A DNA stretch of 64,000 nucleotides from assembly GCA_903882805.1 (NCBI GenBank), contig CAIRYK010000053.1, positions 62,001 to 126,000 on the forward strand. Direction: 5' to 3'. Made by a program: the position numbers and the translations under genes. How positions within the stretch are numbered: position 1 is the stretch's first letter; the number at the start of each line of letters is the position of its first letter. This stretch comes from an uncultured Bacteroidota bacterium (GTDB lineage: Bacteria > Bacteroidota > Bacteroidia > Chitinophagales > Chitinophagaceae). This document shows, one piece after another, positions 55,710 through 64,000 of the stretch. Under the pieces are notes generated by a model that saw only the letters and a list, made by a program, of their open reading frames with translations, did not search any database and had not been told where the DNA came from.

Positions 55710-56222
55710 CTACAGGCTTATAGCCAAGTGGTTTTCTATCACCGCCGTGGCGGGCACATACTCGCGGGTATTTTTGGTACTGTAGTCGTCAAAGCAAAGC
55801 GTATAGCGAAGCTCGCGCACGCGGTAGGCGTCGGGGCGCTTTTGGGTGGCCGCAGTTGCCCGGTTCAGTTGGCCAAAGGCATCGCCCGGGCTCCAGTTTT
55901 GTAGTGTCTTGTGCAAGCGCCACTCTATATCGTAATAGGCAAGGGCTTGTTCCTTATAGTCGGTAGGTGCGGCCGCGGCAGTAGAGCCGTGCGGTGCAAA
56001 CCCCAATCTGAACACTACCACACCGGCGGCGGTCTGCACCTGCTCGCCCAGGTTGTTGAATTTGAAGTCTTCAAAATCTATCAGCACACATGGCCACGAT
56101 ACCGGTGGCCGGACGCCGGGCCGCAATTGGCCCAGGTCTTGGTCTATACAGGCTATGCCCGGCATGGCTGCGCGCAAGCGGCTTTGCACATTCAGTAATA
56201 TAGTTGCAAATGGCGAATTCAT
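55710..56222 (-). CDS. Phage tail-associated protein, Mu gp37-like
   Basis: 170 residues from ATG 56222. Phrases typical of tail-terminator-type proteins: LLNVQSRLRAAMPGIACIDQ, WPCVLIDFEDFKFNNLGEQV, VVVFRLGFAPHG, YDIEWRLHKTLQNW and a beta-rich end RVRELRYTLCFDDYS. Similar proteins follow the DUF1320 and portal genes in Mu-like phages. Assignment is from fold pattern and neighbours, so moderate confidence. It is 38 bases after the portal gene. Confidence 0.5.
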   Translation of the reverse strand: MNSPFATILLNVQSRLRAAMPGIACIDQDLGQLRPGVRPPVSWPCVLIDFEDFKFNNLGEQVQTAAGVVVFRLGFAPHGSTAAAAPTDYKEQALAYYDIEWRLHKTLQNWSPGDAFGQLNRATAATQKRPDAYRVRELRYTLCFDDYSTKNTREYVPATAVIENHLAISL

Positions 56223-56260
56223 TTTTTAGTAGAAGTTTAGGGTAAAAAAATATGCGTTTG

Positions 56261-57376
56261 TTATTCACCAGCGGGTATGCCATAAGTGGCGCTCCAGTAG
56301 CCGGCGGGTATTGGCGTAAGGGCAGCTATCTGCCTGTCTATCTCCATACGGGTTTTCAGGTAGTCAATATCGTTGTCTTTGGCAAACACAAATCTCCCTC
56401 CTGCTGTCTCGTAGCCATATCCAGCCAGTATGCTCATAAAAGTAGGGCTGTTCAGCATGGCGGCCGTATAGGTCATGTCGCTACGGGTTATCTCCAGTTG
56501 TTGCTCCAGGTGCACCTTGCTTTGCGCATAGCCGGCGCTCTGGCTACTGGTGGTAGTCTCTGTATTACCCAGTATGGTTATGCTCATTTCCTCATTGAGG
56601 GCCTTTACAAATGATAGTTGTAGATTACCGTCGCAGTTGGTTTGCTTTCCATCCTTTATTTCAAAGTCGGCCTGCCGCGGCAGCATTATAGATAGCGAGC
56701 TGCCGCTTTCGTCCAGTATTCGTTTCAGCTCGGCGCGCGTTTGCTCGTCATACGAGTCGTACTTTATCACCCTTATGGGCTGGCCAAACAGCTCAATATA
56801 CTGTGCCCAGTCCGACAGGCCTCCGCGTTTATACAGCGCATAGGGTGCGCATTTCAGCAGCAGTCCCAGGTCGGAGGGGTCGCCCATTATCCATACCTGA
56901 GGCATATCGGCATAGCGCAGTCCTGTATTACCGGTTTGCTCAAAAGCTATTATACCCAGTTCGGGTTTTATGTGTTTGCGGGGTATGTGGTGAAAAGCAA
57001 ATGTCTTACCCGGCAAAAACTCAACCCCCGATACGCCCCACAGTAGCGTTTGCAATATTGTTTTCATCAGCTCTCTGAAGGGCATCGACTGTATTAGCCC
57101 ATCAAACGAAGCATTTCTGGCGCCATTGGTTTCAAAACACAGTTCTTTATTCAGCACTGCGTCCAGTCGTTTGGCTATTACACCGCTCAGATGCCCGTCC
57201 AGTATTATGTCGCTATACAGGTCATAAAGCCTTGTTCGGTTTGGGTTGTATACCGACTCTGCATTGGTGAGCGCATTGCGCCAGTAAGAAATATCCTTCC
57301 TCGATCTGTCGGCCGAGCGGATGTTTAGTTCATTAATAACTATCTGCTGTGCAGATGTTTTATTTACGTTGATCAT
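56261..57376 (-). CDS. Phage portal protein, DUF935 (Mu gp29-like)
   Basis: 371 residues from ATG 57376. DUF935 features: RTRLYDLYSDIILDGHLSGV, IAKRLDAVLNKELCFET, LLWGVSGVEFLP, GLLLKCAPYALYKRGGLSDW, YIELFGQPIRVIKYDSYDEQ and the Gln-rich SSQSAGYAQSKVHLEQQLEI. The portal forms the dodecameric DNA gate at the capsid vertex. It is shorter than the ~510 residues of Mu gp29: the C-terminal part beyond about residue 360 is missing or divergent (ends AIPAGE-like GIPAGE). Confidence 0.82.
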   Translation of the reverse strand: MINVNKTSAQQIVINELNIRSADRSRKDISYWRNALTNAESVYNPNRTRLYDLYSDIILDGHLSGVIAKRLDAVLNKELCFETNGARNASFDGLIQSMPFRELMKTILQTLLWGVSGVEFLPGKTFAFHHIPRKHIKPELGIIAFEQTGNTGLRYADMPQVWIMGDPSDLGLLLKCAPYALYKRGGLSDWAQYIELFGQPIRVIKYDSYDEQTRAELKRILDESGSSLSIMLPRQADFEIKDGKQTNCDGNLQLSFVKALNEEMSITILGNTETTTSSQSAGYAQSKVHLEQQLEITRSDMTYTAAMLNSPTFMSILAGYGYETAGGRFVFAKDNDIDYLKTRMEIDRQIAALTPIPAGYWSATYGIPAGE

Positions 57377-57468
57377 ACGATTGGATTTTTATTGCTTGTT
57401 AGTTGTATAAAATAATGGGCTGAAATTTGTAACTTGCACCCTCCAACTATAAATATCAGGTATACACT

Positions 57469-57849
57469 ATGAGGCGGTTAATTGCTGATTTATATAAAAT
57501 TGTCTTTAAATTAACTGGTCACCGCGCATTTTCTTTTTTCTTTGCATTGGGCTACGTTACTATGCTCAATCTGCTGTCGGTGTATGGTATTTGCGTTTTG
57601 CTCGAGAACCTGTATCCTCAATTGTGGTATATACACAACTACCTGTTCACCTTAAGACTCAACTTTATTATTACTGTTATCGGCGTAACGGCGCTCAACT
57701 TCAGGATTATGTTGCCACTGCACAATCTGTCGAACGAGATCAACATCAAACCCCGCCTGTTACCCATAATCATCTACACCTTTCTTTCTATGGTGTTATA
57801 TTCCTATATACTTATCACCAATCTCGAAGTGGATATCAATACAGTATAA
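57469..57849 (+). CDS. Small three-TM membrane protein, twin A
   Basis: 126 residues from ATG 57469, on the strand opposite to the phage genes around it. Membrane segments: AFSFFFALGYVTMLNLLSVY, LNFIITVIGVTALNFRIML and LLPIIIYTFLSMVLYSYILI. The N-terminus MRRLIADLYKIVFKLTGHRA is shared with the next gene (MKPLIVDLYKILYRKTNSTL), so the two are a tandem duplication. Own promoter-like TTGCAC 5' of the start. No known family; a moron or immunity role is a hypothesis. Confidence 0.65.
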   Translation: MRRLIADLYKIVFKLTGHRAFSFFFALGYVTMLNLLSVYGICVLLENLYPQLWYIHNYLFTLRLNFIITVIGVTALNFRIMLPLHNLSNEINIKPRLLPIIIYTFLSMVLYSYILITNLEVDINTV

Positions 57850-58006
57850 CCGGAGTCTGACAATTAAATACAGATTTTGCTGCGGGCAACCCCAAACACA
57901 GCTTGTCTGCAACACTAAAAATGGTAGGTCGGTTCACTAGTATTTTACATAAATGCAACACACACAAACACTAACAATCGCATAAAATCCATAATTTGCA
58001 CAGCTC

Positions 58007-58378
58007 ATGAAACCACTGATTGTAGATCTCTATAAGATTCTTTACAGAAAGACAAACAGTACACTTTTGTCGGCTTTGTTAGCTATCACGTATGTCAGTA
58101 TACTCAACGTAATATCTCTGGTGGGGCTTAGCTTACTTATCGAGGAGCTGGTACGACCATTGCGCAAGGTGCATCGCTTGTATGTATTCCCATACTATCT
58201 GGCTATTGGCGCTTTTTTCTGGTTCCTCAACTACTGGATCATGCAACCCCTCGATAAGCTTTCTAAAGAGCGCAAGAAAGACCCTTTTTATGCGCCCATT
58301 ATCACTTACACTATAGCTTGCGTGCTTACTTATTTGTATATCTATTACAAAGACAAGATATTTAAAGTAAATTTCTAA
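58007..58378 (+). CDS. Small three-TM membrane protein, twin B
   Basis: 123 residues from ATG 58007. Membrane segments: LLSALLAITYVSILNVISLV, YLAIGAFFWFLNYWIMQPLD (hydrophobic part) and YAPIITYTIACVLTYLYIYY, then a basic end KDKIFKVNF. Same architecture and N-terminus as twin A, about 30 percent identical by eye. An upstream ATAATTTGCACAG resembles the -7 region. It lies 38 bases before the convergent DUF1320 gene end. Function unknown. Confidence 0.65.
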   Translation: MKPLIVDLYKILYRKTNSTLLSALLAITYVSILNVISLVGLSLLIEELVRPLRKVHRLYVFPYYLAIGAFFWFLNYWIMQPLDKLSKERKKDPFYAPIITYTIACVLTYLYIYYKDKIFKVNF

Positions 58379-58415
58379 GCGCAATCGCTAAAGCCCGGCA
58401 TCGAATACCTTTCAG

Positions 58416-58847
58416 TTAATAGTGATTTTCTCTGCGTGTATTGCTATGCCAGCTCACGGTTGTGCCATCAGGTATGTTGAGGTTATCTGTGCCTGCATAG
58501 GGCCAGTCGGGTTGGGCCAGTCCCTTCATAATATTGTTTAGCGCTGCAACAGCATCCTGATAGGCACTGCGGAAAGCTGCATAATCTACGCTCGTGTTGC
58601 ACAACCTTATCAGTCTCCAGCAGGCTATATCCTTCACTAGTGTTTTCAGGTATTCGTCGGTTATGGCAGGCGCGGTAGTTACTGTGCCAAACAGTTGGGC
58701 CAGATCATAGCGAGCCAAATAGGTTTTTGCTTCTTGTATGGCCGCATCAATTGCGGTGTCTATAAGCGCGCCATCGGCGCGGGTTATCTCATCTATTATC
58801 TCTGCGTAGAGATGTGTGTACAGGTCTGTACGGTCAATGATAGGCAT
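58416..58847 (-). CDS. Phage DUF1320 (Mu gp36-like) protein
   Basis: 143 residues from ATG 58847. DUF1320 pattern: MPIIDRTDLYTHLYAEIIDE, AIDAAIQEAKTYLARYDLAQ, YLKTLVKDIACWRLIRLCNT and the end NIPDGTTVSWHSNTRRENHY. In Mu-like phages the gene follows the major capsid gene and its product joins head to tail. Here it stands after the secreted acidic protein gene and before the twin membrane genes; no capsid gene is present. Confidence 0.8.
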   Translation of the reverse strand: MPIIDRTDLYTHLYAEIIDEITRADGALIDTAIDAAIQEAKTYLARYDLAQLFGTVTTAPAITDEYLKTLVKDIACWRLIRLCNTSVDYAAFRSAYQDAVAALNNIMKGLAQPDWPYAGTDNLNIPDGTTVSWHSNTRRENHY

Positions 58848-58913
58848 AGTATTTTGCTTTTAGGTAATGATTTTTAGACAATCGCTACCTGCAAGCCTAC
58901 TGTGCCCTGCAGG

Positions 58914-59618
58914 TTAGTCCTCGTCTTCGTCTTTTTGCTTTTTCTTTACCGGTTTTTCTTTCTCCTCTTCTTCGTCATCATCGTCGTCGTCGGATTTCTT
59001 CTTTGGCGGCGCCTTCTTCACTACCGGTTTTTTCTCTGTCCTTTCCTCTGCTTCTTCGTCATCATCGTTTTTCTTTTTGGGCGCTGGTTTGGATGTAGCT
59101 GGTTTCTTGGATGCCTTTGGTTCGTCGGCATCGTCGTCGTCAGATTTCTTTCCAACCCTTTTCGATGCACCTTTTGGCTGCGCTGCAGCTGCTTCTTTTT
59201 CCAGTTCTGCGCCTTCCTGGGTCATGCGCACATTTATTATTTTCTTTTGTGCACGATCGTAAGTGGCTTCATAAATGTTAGTAGCGTTGTCGCCCACAAT
59301 TTCGCATATATAGCCTATCAGCGACTTGTTTTTGCCATCATCGGCATCCAATGTATCTACATATGCCAGTACTTTCACTACACCTTTGTTCAACTTTTGC
59401 AATTCTGGTATCTTCTTGCGTTCGTCGGCATATTCTTTCAGCGACAACATCTGGCGTCTAAACAAGTTGTTGTCTACTTTATCTCTGTTTTTAGCTTTCC
59501 GTTCATCCAGCGCTTCTTTACGGTCCTCCTTATCGGCAGGTGTCTTTTTGCCTGTCTGGGCTATAAGTGTCGATTGAAAAGCTATGAGAAGCAGCGTAAG
59601 TAGTTGCAATTTGCGCAT
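58914..59618 (-). CDS. Secreted protein with acidic/basic low-complexity tail
   Basis: 234 residues from ATG 59618. Signal peptide LQLLTLLLIAFQSTLIAQ. Residues 20-135 are a helical-to-beta part (RRQMLSLKEYADERKKIPEL, VVKVLAYVDTLDADDGKNKS, ICEIVGDNATNIYEATYDRA) with no motif I know. From ~140 the chain is built of Lys/Pro and Asp/Glu blocks (KKSDDDDADEP, KKKNDDDEEAEERTEKKPVV, KKSDDDDDDEEEEKEKPVKK). It interrupts the phage gene order between terminase and DUF1320, and its signal peptide is not phage-like. Second protein in the window with a long charged tail. Confidence 0.65.
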   Translation of the reverse strand: MRKLQLLTLLLIAFQSTLIAQTGKKTPADKEDRKEALDERKAKNRDKVDNNLFRRQMLSLKEYADERKKIPELQKLNKGVVKVLAYVDTLDADDGKNKSLIGYICEIVGDNATNIYEATYDRAQKKIINVRMTQEGAELEKEAAAAQPKGASKRVGKKSDDDDADEPKASKKPATSKPAPKKKNDDDEEAEERTEKKPVVKKAPPKKKSDDDDDDEEEEKEKPVKKKQKDEDED

Positions 59619-59745
59619 CGTTTATCAGAGTTAAATAGCCTGTAAACCACAGGACTGCAAAGGTCTGATTATCTGCCAAGAAATTCAACATTTGCGTCAA
59701 TCGAAATTTTGTTAAAGATGTTGCAAACAAGCCTTTACCGGCGGG

Positions 59746-61293
59746 TTAATACCTGTTGGCATTTACCGGCCGCGGATATGCCATTAGGCTGCCTTGCGCC
59801 GCAATACTCATTTTTTCGTTTATCTTCCATATTGCACCCTCCACTGCGTCGGGTCCGTCATCGTGTGCGCGGCTGCCTGCGCTAAAGGCTACAAACTGTT
59901 CATCCAGTCGTTGCATATGAGGGTTGTGGCGTTCCGCTTCGTTCAGGTAAAGCAGGCCATTGCGGTGCAGCGGTTCAAGCAGGCTTTCTATGCGCATAAA
60001 TTTATCGGGCTTTTTGCGCTTATCGCCGCGCACAGGTATGGTTATACCCTCCTGCCGTCCGCTCAGCGCCACCTCGCGCACCAGCACATCCTGCATAAAT
60101 ACCTCCTCCATATAGTAGTAGCAGGCATTAGCTCCTACCAGCTTCATTATCTGCTTGTGCCATTCTATCATTTGCGCTGTTGTGGCCAGCTCCAGGTAGC
60201 ATTTTATTATATGAAACTCGTCCTGCCATTTGCCTACCAATATGGTAGCTTTATAGTCGTTGGTATCCTTATACGATGGGTCGGTATAGCATACCAGCGC
60301 CTGGTATTCGTGCAGAGGAGCTATAGGCTTGTACGCCATTTTCTGGAACACCGAACCTTCATTTATCGGGTTGTTATAGTACTCCTTCTGTGCCGCTGCG
60401 TAGCTTTTCTGTGCCAATACCCTATCTATGTGCTGCTCAGTATTCTTTTCTGGCCAGGTCGATACACCGTTTTCATCGCGAATATTCACCACCGTTACTT
60501 CGTCTGCAAGACGTGCCGCGCGCACTATACAGCAGTCGAGCGCAATGCGGTTGCCGCAAAATATAATGCTTGTTGGTTGCGATACCGACCTTGTGCCTAT
60601 GGCGGCTTCTTCTATCCATCGCCAGTGGCGCGCTACTATGTCTGTATTCAGGCAGTCGGCATCGGTGTCCACATCGTCAAACAATATAATGTCGGGACGC
60701 GCCTCTTCGTTTCTCGATCCTCTTGGGCTTTGCCCGGCCCCTATCGCTCTAAACCCTATGCCTGTAGCAGTAGTAAACTCAGCCGCTTGCCAGGCGCCTG
60801 CGCTTTCCTGTCGGCCATAGTCTTGTATCAGGCGTTTGTTTAGTTCCAGATTTGCTTTGTAGGGCATCAGTAACCGCGTCGCGTTGTCCAGACTATTACT
60901 TATCAGCAATACATAACGTTTCTTCTTGCGCTCCATCGTCACCGCGGAATCGGTTACACGGAGTTCGTTGCCCATTTCTGGGTGCCCTACAAAAGTCAGG
61001 TAAAACACCTCCATCATTGTTCGGGTACTTTTTGCCAACTCGCGACTCCACATCCTTACCTCGTACCATTCAGGATGCGCTAATACGCGTTTCGTTGCTG
61101 CTTTATGAAATTCCGCCGGCTCTGCATAAAAATAGCCCGGAAAATAGTATCGGAACCATGCTTCTGGGTCGGTCTCTAACGCATGTATTCGTTCTTTTCT
61201 TACATGGTCGGGCTCCTCTGTATCTATTGTCGTGCCTGCAAATAACTCTTGTAGCGACTTTTGCCACTTGCTTAATCTTTGTTTCTCGGTCAT
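59746..61293 (-). CDS. Phage terminase large subunit (Mu gp28-like)
   Basis: 515 residues from ATG 61293. ATPase part: MWSRELAKSTRTMMEVFYLT (Walker A-like, ELAKSTR), PDIILFDDVDTDADC (Walker B-like), IIFCGNRIA. Nuclease part: ALVCYTDPSYKDTNDYKATI (metal-binding Asp), YMEEVFMQDVLVREV, and a conserved AHDDGPDAVEGAIWK end. It packages DNA into the prohead with the small subunit encoded 39 bases upstream. Intact by appearance. Confidence 0.85.
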   Translation of the reverse strand: MTEKQRLSKWQKSLQELFAGTTIDTEEPDHVRKERIHALETDPEAWFRYYFPGYFYAEPAEFHKAATKRVLAHPEWYEVRMWSRELAKSTRTMMEVFYLTFVGHPEMGNELRVTDSAVTMERKKKRYVLLISNSLDNATRLLMPYKANLELNKRLIQDYGRQESAGAWQAAEFTTATGIGFRAIGAGQSPRGSRNEEARPDIILFDDVDTDADCLNTDIVARHWRWIEEAAIGTRSVSQPTSIIFCGNRIALDCCIVRAARLADEVTVVNIRDENGVSTWPEKNTEQHIDRVLAQKSYAAAQKEYYNNPINEGSVFQKMAYKPIAPLHEYQALVCYTDPSYKDTNDYKATILVGKWQDEFHIIKCYLELATTAQMIEWHKQIMKLVGANACYYYMEEVFMQDVLVREVALSGRQEGITIPVRGDKRKKPDKFMRIESLLEPLHRNGLLYLNEAERHNPHMQRLDEQFVAFSAGSRAHDDGPDAVEGAIWKINEKMSIAAQGSLMAYPRPVNANRY

Positions 61294-61332
61294 AGGGTAT
61301 AGTGTGGGGATATGCGGGCAACAATTGTAGGC

Positions 61333-61776
61333 TTATTCGTCTGTTCGTTGCTTAATAAATGCGTCGAAATGGGTAGCTACGGCTCGGGCGAAGTGCAAGT
61401 CGCGCTTACGTAGCCAGGTAATAAATAGCTCTGCAATATCTATTATCAACGATACCGTTACCTCCGGTTCCAGACTTTTGATGGCTGTGGTGTACTTTAT
61501 AGCCAGATCAATATCTTTTGGATTCACTTCTTTGTCGGCATCCTCAATGGTTCGCGTTAGCTTTTCAAGGGCAGTATACAAGCGTTTTAGCTGCGTTTGT
61601 TTCGATATCAGCAGCGAGCTACGCACATTATCCCATGCATCTTCTTTAGCCCATTTCAGCACCTGGGTTTCCTGCACCGCCACAGTATTTGCTACATCTG
61701 TTACCGATAGCTCTTGCTTCGTGTACAGCATACGCGCCCACTCTTTGCGTTCTTCATACTTTAGTCGTTTTGTCAT
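61333..61776 (-). CDS. Phage terminase small-subunit-like DNA-binding protein
   Basis: 147 residues from ATG 61776. Helix-turn-helix near the N-terminus (ARMLYTKQELSVTDVANTVA, VQETQVLKWAKEDAWDNVRS), then long helices (LKRLYTALEKLTRTIEDADK, DIDLAIKYTTAIKSLE). The position directly before terL and the HTH-plus-oligomerisation layout identify a small terminase. First gene of the minus-strand phage run. Confidence 0.75.
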   Translation of the reverse strand: MTKRLKYEERKEWARMLYTKQELSVTDVANTVAVQETQVLKWAKEDAWDNVRSSLLISKQTQLKRLYTALEKLTRTIEDADKEVNPKDIDLAIKYTTAIKSLEPEVTVSLIIDIAELFITWLRKRDLHFARAVATHFDAFIKQRTDE

Positions 61777-62141
61777 TCGATAGGATTTTTAGGGTTGTTT
61801 ACAGCACAAAGTTGCAACAGCCTACGCATCTGCACAAAACATGAATATATAATGCGGTGTAATCCTTCAGTAATCAACCTACTGCTGCAACACGATAAAA
61901 ATTATTTGCGTGGATATCGTGAACTAGGCAATTGCCAATCAAATTGTTTTACTTCAAAATCTCTTGCATATTAATACCAGATACTAAAAAAAGAAAAGAT
62001 TTTCCAGCAATACCGCTACATTATAATCAATTTCACTGCAAAAGGCTCACTACAACCAACGCTAACCAATATGTCAGCAACGGGCCGCGACAATTAACTA
62101 ATTTTGCTACTCTGGCGCACTGCCTAAAAAACACAAAATCT
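61777..62141. other. Intergenic region upstream of the asparaginase gene
   Basis: AT-rich, about 365 bases, divergent promoters expected for the phage run and for the peptidase gene. AAATTTTG at 62099-62106 is close to the -7 consensus. The open frame that precedes ATG 62142 in this space is not coding in character. No repeats or RNA were found. Confidence 0.45.
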
Positions 62142-63071
62142 ATGAACACACAGAAAATAGCAATTGCCATCCATGGTGGAGCTGGCACTATATTACGTAG
62201 TACAATGACACCAGCATTGCAAGTTCAGTATGAACAAGCACTACAAGCTGCACTCGACGCAGGTTATACCCTGCTCCAGGCGGGAGGAACAAGCGTAGAC
62301 GCTGTTGCTGCTGCAGTTGTAAGCCTCGAAAATTTCCCCTTGTTCAACGCCGGAAAGGGCGCCGTGTTCAATAACTTGGGCAAGCACGAAATGGACGCTG
62401 CTATTATGGATGGTAAAACACTGGAGGCTGGAGCAGTTTGCGGCGTTGCTAATACTAAGAACCCTGTTTTATTGGCTAAGGCGGTTATGGAGCACAGCGA
62501 ACATGTGGTTTTATGCGGCGCGGGCGCAGAACAATTTGCTGCTGCACAGGGTATTTCAAGCGAGCCCGACGAGTACTTCTACACAAAACAACGCTACCAA
62601 CAATGGCAACAGGCTCTTGCCGAAGACAGAGTGCAACTGGACCATACAGAAAAGAAGTTTGGTACGGTGGGCGCTGTGGCGCTCGATGCAGCCGGCAATT
62701 TAGCGGCAGCAACCAGCACCGGCGGCATGACCAATAAGAAGTATGGCCGCATGGGCGACAGCCCTGTAATAGGCGCCGGAACTTATGCCAACAACCATAC
62801 ATGCGCCATTTCGTGTACCGGTCATGGCGAGCTGTTTATACGCAGCGTGGTAGCCTACGATATTTCATGCCTTATGGAATATGCCGGACTGAGCCTCGCA
62901 GAGGCATGCGACAAAGTTGTGCACGACAAACTGGTGAAAATTGGCGGCGAGGGCGGCCTCATAGCAATAGACAAATTGGGAAATATTGAGCTACCATTCA
63001 ATAGCGAGGGCATGTATCGCGGTTGCAAAAACAGTGATGGCTTAAATGTAATCAGTATCTATAAAGACTAA
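62142..63071 (+). CDS. Isoaspartyl peptidase/L-asparaginase (Ntn hydrolase)
   Basis: 309 residues from ATG 62142; a longer frame to 61932 lacks family character. Typical of plant-type asparaginases: IAIAIHGGAGTILRSTM, NAGKGAVFNNLGKHEMDAAI and GAVCGVANTKNPVLLAKAVM in the alpha part, then the self-cleavage site KKFGTVGAVALDAAGNLAAA with catalytic Thr, and TGGMTNKKYGRMGDSPVIGA, GHGELFIRSVVAYD in the beta part. The enzyme cuts itself before the Thr and hydrolyses asparagine or beta-aspartyl dipeptides. No signal peptide, so cytoplasmic. Confidence 0.93.
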   Translation: MNTQKIAIAIHGGAGTILRSTMTPALQVQYEQALQAALDAGYTLLQAGGTSVDAVAAAVVSLENFPLFNAGKGAVFNNLGKHEMDAAIMDGKTLEAGAVCGVANTKNPVLLAKAVMEHSEHVVLCGAGAEQFAAAQGISSEPDEYFYTKQRYQQWQQALAEDRVQLDHTEKKFGTVGAVALDAAGNLAAATSTGGMTNKKYGRMGDSPVIGAGTYANNHTCAISCTGHGELFIRSVVAYDISCLMEYAGLSLAEACDKVVHDKLVKIGGEGGLIAIDKLGNIELPFNSEGMYRGCKNSDGLNVISIYKD

Positions 63072-63113
63072 AGAATCGTTAACTCCAACCGGTCTTAAAT
63101 CTGACAATAAATG

Positions 63114-63149
63114 AAAAAGGTGAGTAGCGCATGCTACTCACCTTTTTTG
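63114..63149. terminator. Bidirectional terminator between convergent genes
   Basis: AAAAAGGTGAGTAGC, loop GCAT, GCTACTCACCTTTTTT: a perfect 12-bp-plus stem with A and T runs, between the asparaginase gene and the convergent T9SS cargo gene. Confidence 0.92.
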
Positions 63150-63168
63150 TATGACTGATCGTCAAAGA

Positions 63169-64000
63169 CTATCTCTCGATCACGAAATGGAACACATTGT
63201 TCGCAGAAGCAGAACGCATGTTCAGGATATACATTCCGTTTGCAAGGCCGCTGTTCAGAGTAATCTGCTCGTTGATGTTACCGCCATTAGCTTTAACACT
63301 TGTAGCGTAAACTACCTGACCAACCATGTTCACAACTTCAAGAGTTACATCCTGATCGTTGATAGAACCAATTGAACCTTTCACTGTAAATGTACCCTTG
63401 TTCGGGTTTGGCATGATCTTAACGTCTGATGCAGTATTAGCTACTGATTGAACGCCCACTGTATTTACAGTGATAGTCAACGATTTGCTTGATGTTCTTG
63501 TACCGCAAGCGCTGTGGCTTGTCATGTCGCAAGAGATAACATCGTTGTTAACCAGTGTAAATGTAGAGTAAGTAGAGCCTGTAGCTGTTGGTATAACAGT
63601 ACCGTTCTTTTTCCATACATAAGTAGGAGCAACGCCTGGAACTGTAGCATCAGCTGAGAATGTAACATTCAGGCCTTTACCTACGTTTGTACCGAGGTCA
63701 GAGTTCAAACTAAACACTGGAGTAACAGGAGCATCGTCGATAACTACGTTGTTACTGTATACAGAGTTCATTGTGCGGCACTCAAAATTGCTGGTCATTA
63801 CGCAGCTGATGATGTCGCCAGCAGCAGTAGTGTAGCTGTAAGCAGCGCCTGTTGCAACTGGTACGCCGTTGTTCAACCACTGATAACCAGGAGCAGTACC
63901 GCCGTTAGTTGGGGTAGCGTTGATGGTTACTGCAGTACCAGGACATGGTTTAGCAGTTGCGCCTGCAGAAATCGTAACTGCTGGAGCTGCCATTGCATTA
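63169..64000 (-). CDS. T9SS cargo protein with Ig-like repeats (N-terminal part beyond window)
   Basis: The frame is open to the window edge; 277 residues are seen. Two repeats of an Ig/PKD-like fold are visible (GYQWLNNGVPVATGAAYSYT with DIISCVMTSNFEC; TYVWKKNGTVIPTATGSTYS with DVISCDMTSHSACG). The last ~75 residues form a type A sorting domain: VKIMPNPNKGTFTVKG, VTLEVVNMVGQVVYATSVKA, LNSGLANGMYILNMRS and the end VFHFVIER. The protein should be exported by T9SS and attached to the surface. Repeats of this type are typical of large adhesin-like proteins of the phylum. The ATG at 63993 is internal; the true start lies outside. Confidence 0.85.
   Translation of the reverse strand, partial: NAMAAPAVTISAGATAKPCPGTAVTINATPTNGGTAPGYQWLNNGVPVATGAAYSYTTAAGDIISCVMTSNFECRTMNSVYSNNVVIDDAPVTPVFSLNSDLGTNVGKGLNVTFSADATVPGVAPTYVWKKNGTVIPTATGSTYSTFTLVNNDVISCDMTSHSACGTRTSSKSLTITVNTVGVQSVANTASDVKIMPNPNKGTFTVKGSIGSINDQDVTLEVVNMVGQVVYATSVKANGGNINEQITLNSGLANGMYILNMRSASANNVFHFVIER

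Noticed and set aside
61932-62141. 70-residue N-terminal extension of the asparaginase
   Set aside because: The extension has no similarity to the family and lies in AT-rich intergenic sequence; the ATG at 62142 starts the conserved part.

Overview
The window looks like a chromosomal segment of a Bacteroidota bacterium, probably a Chitinophagaceae relative. The evidence is two secreted proteins with type IX secretion (T9SS) C-terminal sorting domains, a GldM-like protein, DUF3857 transglutaminase-like proteins, a futalosine hydrolase, promoters of the TAnnTTTG type and weak Shine-Dalgarno signals. It has one tRNA (Pro, GGG), no rRNA, no CRISPR array and no recognisable transposase.

Layout. 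1-9.6 kb: a stress-type protein cut by the window edge, a broken LCIB-type carbonic anhydrase gene, a bestrophin-like channel, an MsbA-like exporter, MsrB, a truncated GldM-like protein and small membrane or secreted proteins. 9.6-20.5 kb: lipoproteins, an endonuclease/exonuclease/phosphatase gene, two paralogous barrel-like proteins (one with a long Lys/Glu-rich tail), a FtsX-type permease, a T9SS cargo protein, an RluE/RsuA-like pseudouridine synthase and two copies of a ~145 bp dispersed repeat. 20.5-24.2 kb: a propeller-type sensor kinase and its NarL-type regulator. 24.4-27.1 kb: gene remnants (ABC ATPase, rsmI, a small ORF) beside an AT-rich DUF262/DUF1524 (GmrSD-like) restriction-type gene.

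27.2-34.4 kb is the most striking unit: one minus-strand run of eight closely spaced genes, arsR-arsD-arsA-acr3-metallophosphoesterase-thioredoxin-like-permease-ABC ATPase, behind an ArsR-type palindrome that overlaps a promoter. The last four genes are not part of the classical ars set and are candidate new partners in arsenic or thiol stress.

34.4-55 kb: AMP nucleosidase, an Omp85-like protein, mqnB, queD-folE, a DUF4143 ATPase preceded by a 32-bp-period repeat array, tRNA-Pro, a broken and an intact DUF3857 gene, a set of small soluble proteins, regulators (AraC/GyrI, WYL), a BlaI/M56 pair with two perfect operator dyads, and galE. 55.3-61.8 kb: a partial Mu-like phage cluster (terminase subunits, DUF935 portal, DUF1320 and a gp37-like protein) without capsid genes, holding two opposite-strand twin membrane proteins and a secreted acidic-tailed protein. 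The window ends with an isoaspartyl peptidase/asparaginase and the 3' end of a second T9SS cargo gene.

Family names come from recognition of motifs in the translated sequence; no database search was run.
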